DNA of 41,890 bases, taken from NCBI GenBank assembly GCA_021821785.1, contig JAKACD010000010.1, forward strand, positions 1-41,890. The letters are read 5' to 3'. The stretch comes from Thermoplasmata archaeon. Its GTDB lineage: Archaea > Thermoplasmatota > Thermoplasmata > Lutacidiplasmatales > UBA184. Made by a program: the position numbers and the translations under genes. The notes under the pieces were generated by a model. It was not told where the DNA came from and ran no database searches. It saw nothing but the letters and a program-made list of their open reading frames with translations. Of the stretch, positions 41,090-41,890 are shown piece by piece (position 1 is the stretch's first letter; the number at the start of each line of letters is the position of its first letter).

Positions 41090-41369
41090 TGGAACGAGCG
41101 GCTTCTTCGGAAGACCGCGTCGTGCCGACGCCGCCACGGCGAGCCGGGGACGCATGATCCGAGCTCTTCCGGGCGACGCCACAGATGGCCCGACAGGGCG
41201 TGGAGCCCCGAGATCCCCTCCCCGGAGACGGGGAGCGACCTCTCAGGACTGACGGAGGAGACGTACGCGAAAGAGCGCTCAATCAGAGCGAAGAGCATAT
41301 ACCGCCAGTCAGTCGATCGTTCACGATCTTGAACACGTATTCCCGCACATTGCGAAAAGTGTGCGAACA
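41090..41369 (+). other. 16S rRNA leader with three predicted hairpins
   Basis: No protein gene is supported here. Three hairpins are visible: CTCCCCG-GAGA-CGGGGAG at 41218-41235 (seven pairs, GNRA-type tetraloop), GATCG-TTCA-CGATC at 41315-41328, and CGCACA...TGTGCG at 41344-41365, which ends five bases before the 16S 5' end. The leader should also provide the 5' strand of the 16S processing stem, whose partner is outside the window. Confidence 0.6.
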
Positions 41370-41890
41370 AATCCGGTTGATCCTGCCGGCGGGCACCGCT
41401 ATTGGAGTTCGCTTAAGCCATGCGAGTCGAGAGGGGTAAGCCCTCGGCGCACTGCTCAGTAACACGCGGACAATCTGCCCTCGAGACGGGGATAACCCCG
41501 GGAAACTGGGGATAATACCCGATAGACCTGAGATGATGGAAGGCTCCCAGGTCCAAACCCTGCGGGGCTCGAGGATGGGTCTGCGGCCTATCAGGTAGTA
41601 GGGGGTTTCACGGACCCCCTAGCCGAAGACGGGTACGGGCTTTGGGAGAAGTCGCCCGGAGATGGATTCTGAGACACGAATCCAGGTCCTACGGGACGCA
41701 GCAGGCGCGAAACCTCCACAATGTGGGCAACCACGATGGGGGAACTCCAAGTGCCTACACTATGTGTAGGCTGTTCTCGAGCCTAAAAAGCTCGAGAAGT
41801 AAGGGCCGGGTAAGACGGGTGCCAGCCGCCGCGGTAATACCCGCGGCCCGAGTGGTGCTCATTATTATTGAGCCTAAAGCGTCCGTAGCT
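41370..41890 (+). rRNA. 16S ribosomal RNA, 5' part (continues beyond the window)
   Basis: Begins near ATCCGGTTGATCCTGCCGG, the conserved archaeal small-subunit start. Later conserved sections include AAGCCATGCGAGTCGAG, GAGACACGAATCCAGGTCCTACGGGA, of which the first part is typical, GCAGCAGGCGCGAAACC and the 530 loop GTGCCAGCCGCCGCGGTAAT near 41820. About 520 of roughly 1470 bases are present. No 23S or tRNA is linked upstream. The exact 5' end may differ by a base or two. Confidence 0.97.

Noticed and set aside
1-41890. CRISPR arrays, insertion sequences or prophage genes
   Set aside because: No regularly spaced repeats, transposase motifs or terminal inverted repeats were seen; the window is core chromosome.

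Overview
The window is about 42 kb of high-GC archaeal chromosome. The evidence is archaeal-only machinery: a split RNA polymerase subunit A (rpoA1/rpoA2) next to rpoH and an L30e-nusA pair, the KH/beta-CASP termination factor FttA, a proteasome beta subunit, PurS plus a separate GMP synthetase subunit, Dph6, UPF0147, TATA-box promoters 26-30 bases upstream of start codons, and a 16S rRNA 5' end reading CCGGTTGATCCTGCCGG. The unsplit rpoB, the CCG-domain (type E) succinate dehydrogenase and a 16S gene with no visible linked rRNA upstream suggest a high-GC member of Thermoplasmatota. That placement is inference, not proof.

Layout. 1-1020: the C-terminal end of MutL (gene enters from the left) overlapping a PD-(D/E)XK-type nuclease gene. 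1017-6454 (minus): a GT-B glycosyltransferase, an alkaline-phosphatase-superfamily phosphohydrolase, fttA and psmB. 6664-10682 (plus): sdhA-sdhB-sdhE and a RidA protein. 10612-12634 (minus): two small proteins (a CPFC zinc-knuckle protein and a ribbon-helix-helix protein), then guaAB and purE. 12719-13372 (plus): a membrane protein resembling dolichol kinases. 13380-17645 (minus): a KaiC/GvpD-like double RecA-fold ATPase and alaS. 17747-19006 (plus): an MFS transporter, whose 3' end lies antisense to the tail of nth. 18795-26987 (minus): a tightly packed run purS-purL-dph6-methyltransferase-mcmA1-folC-nth. 27084-29253 (minus): three AIM24-family paralogues with a small zinc-ribbon gene between them. 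29480-30366 (plus): a 57-residue unknown, a stand-alone Lrp/AsnC RAM-domain protein and UPF0147. 30426-39444 (plus): a tRNA-Lys followed directly by rpoH-rpoB-rpoA1-rpoA2-rpl30e-nusA. 39640-40933 (plus): a Dps-like ferritin and a HAD hydrolase. 41061-41890 (plus): rRNA promoter, leader and the first ~520 bases of 16S rRNA.

The most striking element is the tRNA-Lys(UUU) gene at 30426-30568. It reads as a tRNA only after removal of two introns at non-canonical positions: 29 nt in the D-loop and 38 nt in the T-loop. The T-loop intron is bounded by a textbook bulge-helix-bulge motif (3-nt bulge, 4-bp helix, 3-nt bulge). Removing both gives a 76-nt cloverleaf with a normal TTCGAAT T-loop. This pre-tRNA sits 21 bases upstream of rpoH with no evident separate promoter, so RNA polymerase mRNA may depend on tRNA processing. 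The second notable element is the operon of three AIM24 paralogues with a zinc ribbon, a set of stress- or membrane-linked proteins without an assigned function.
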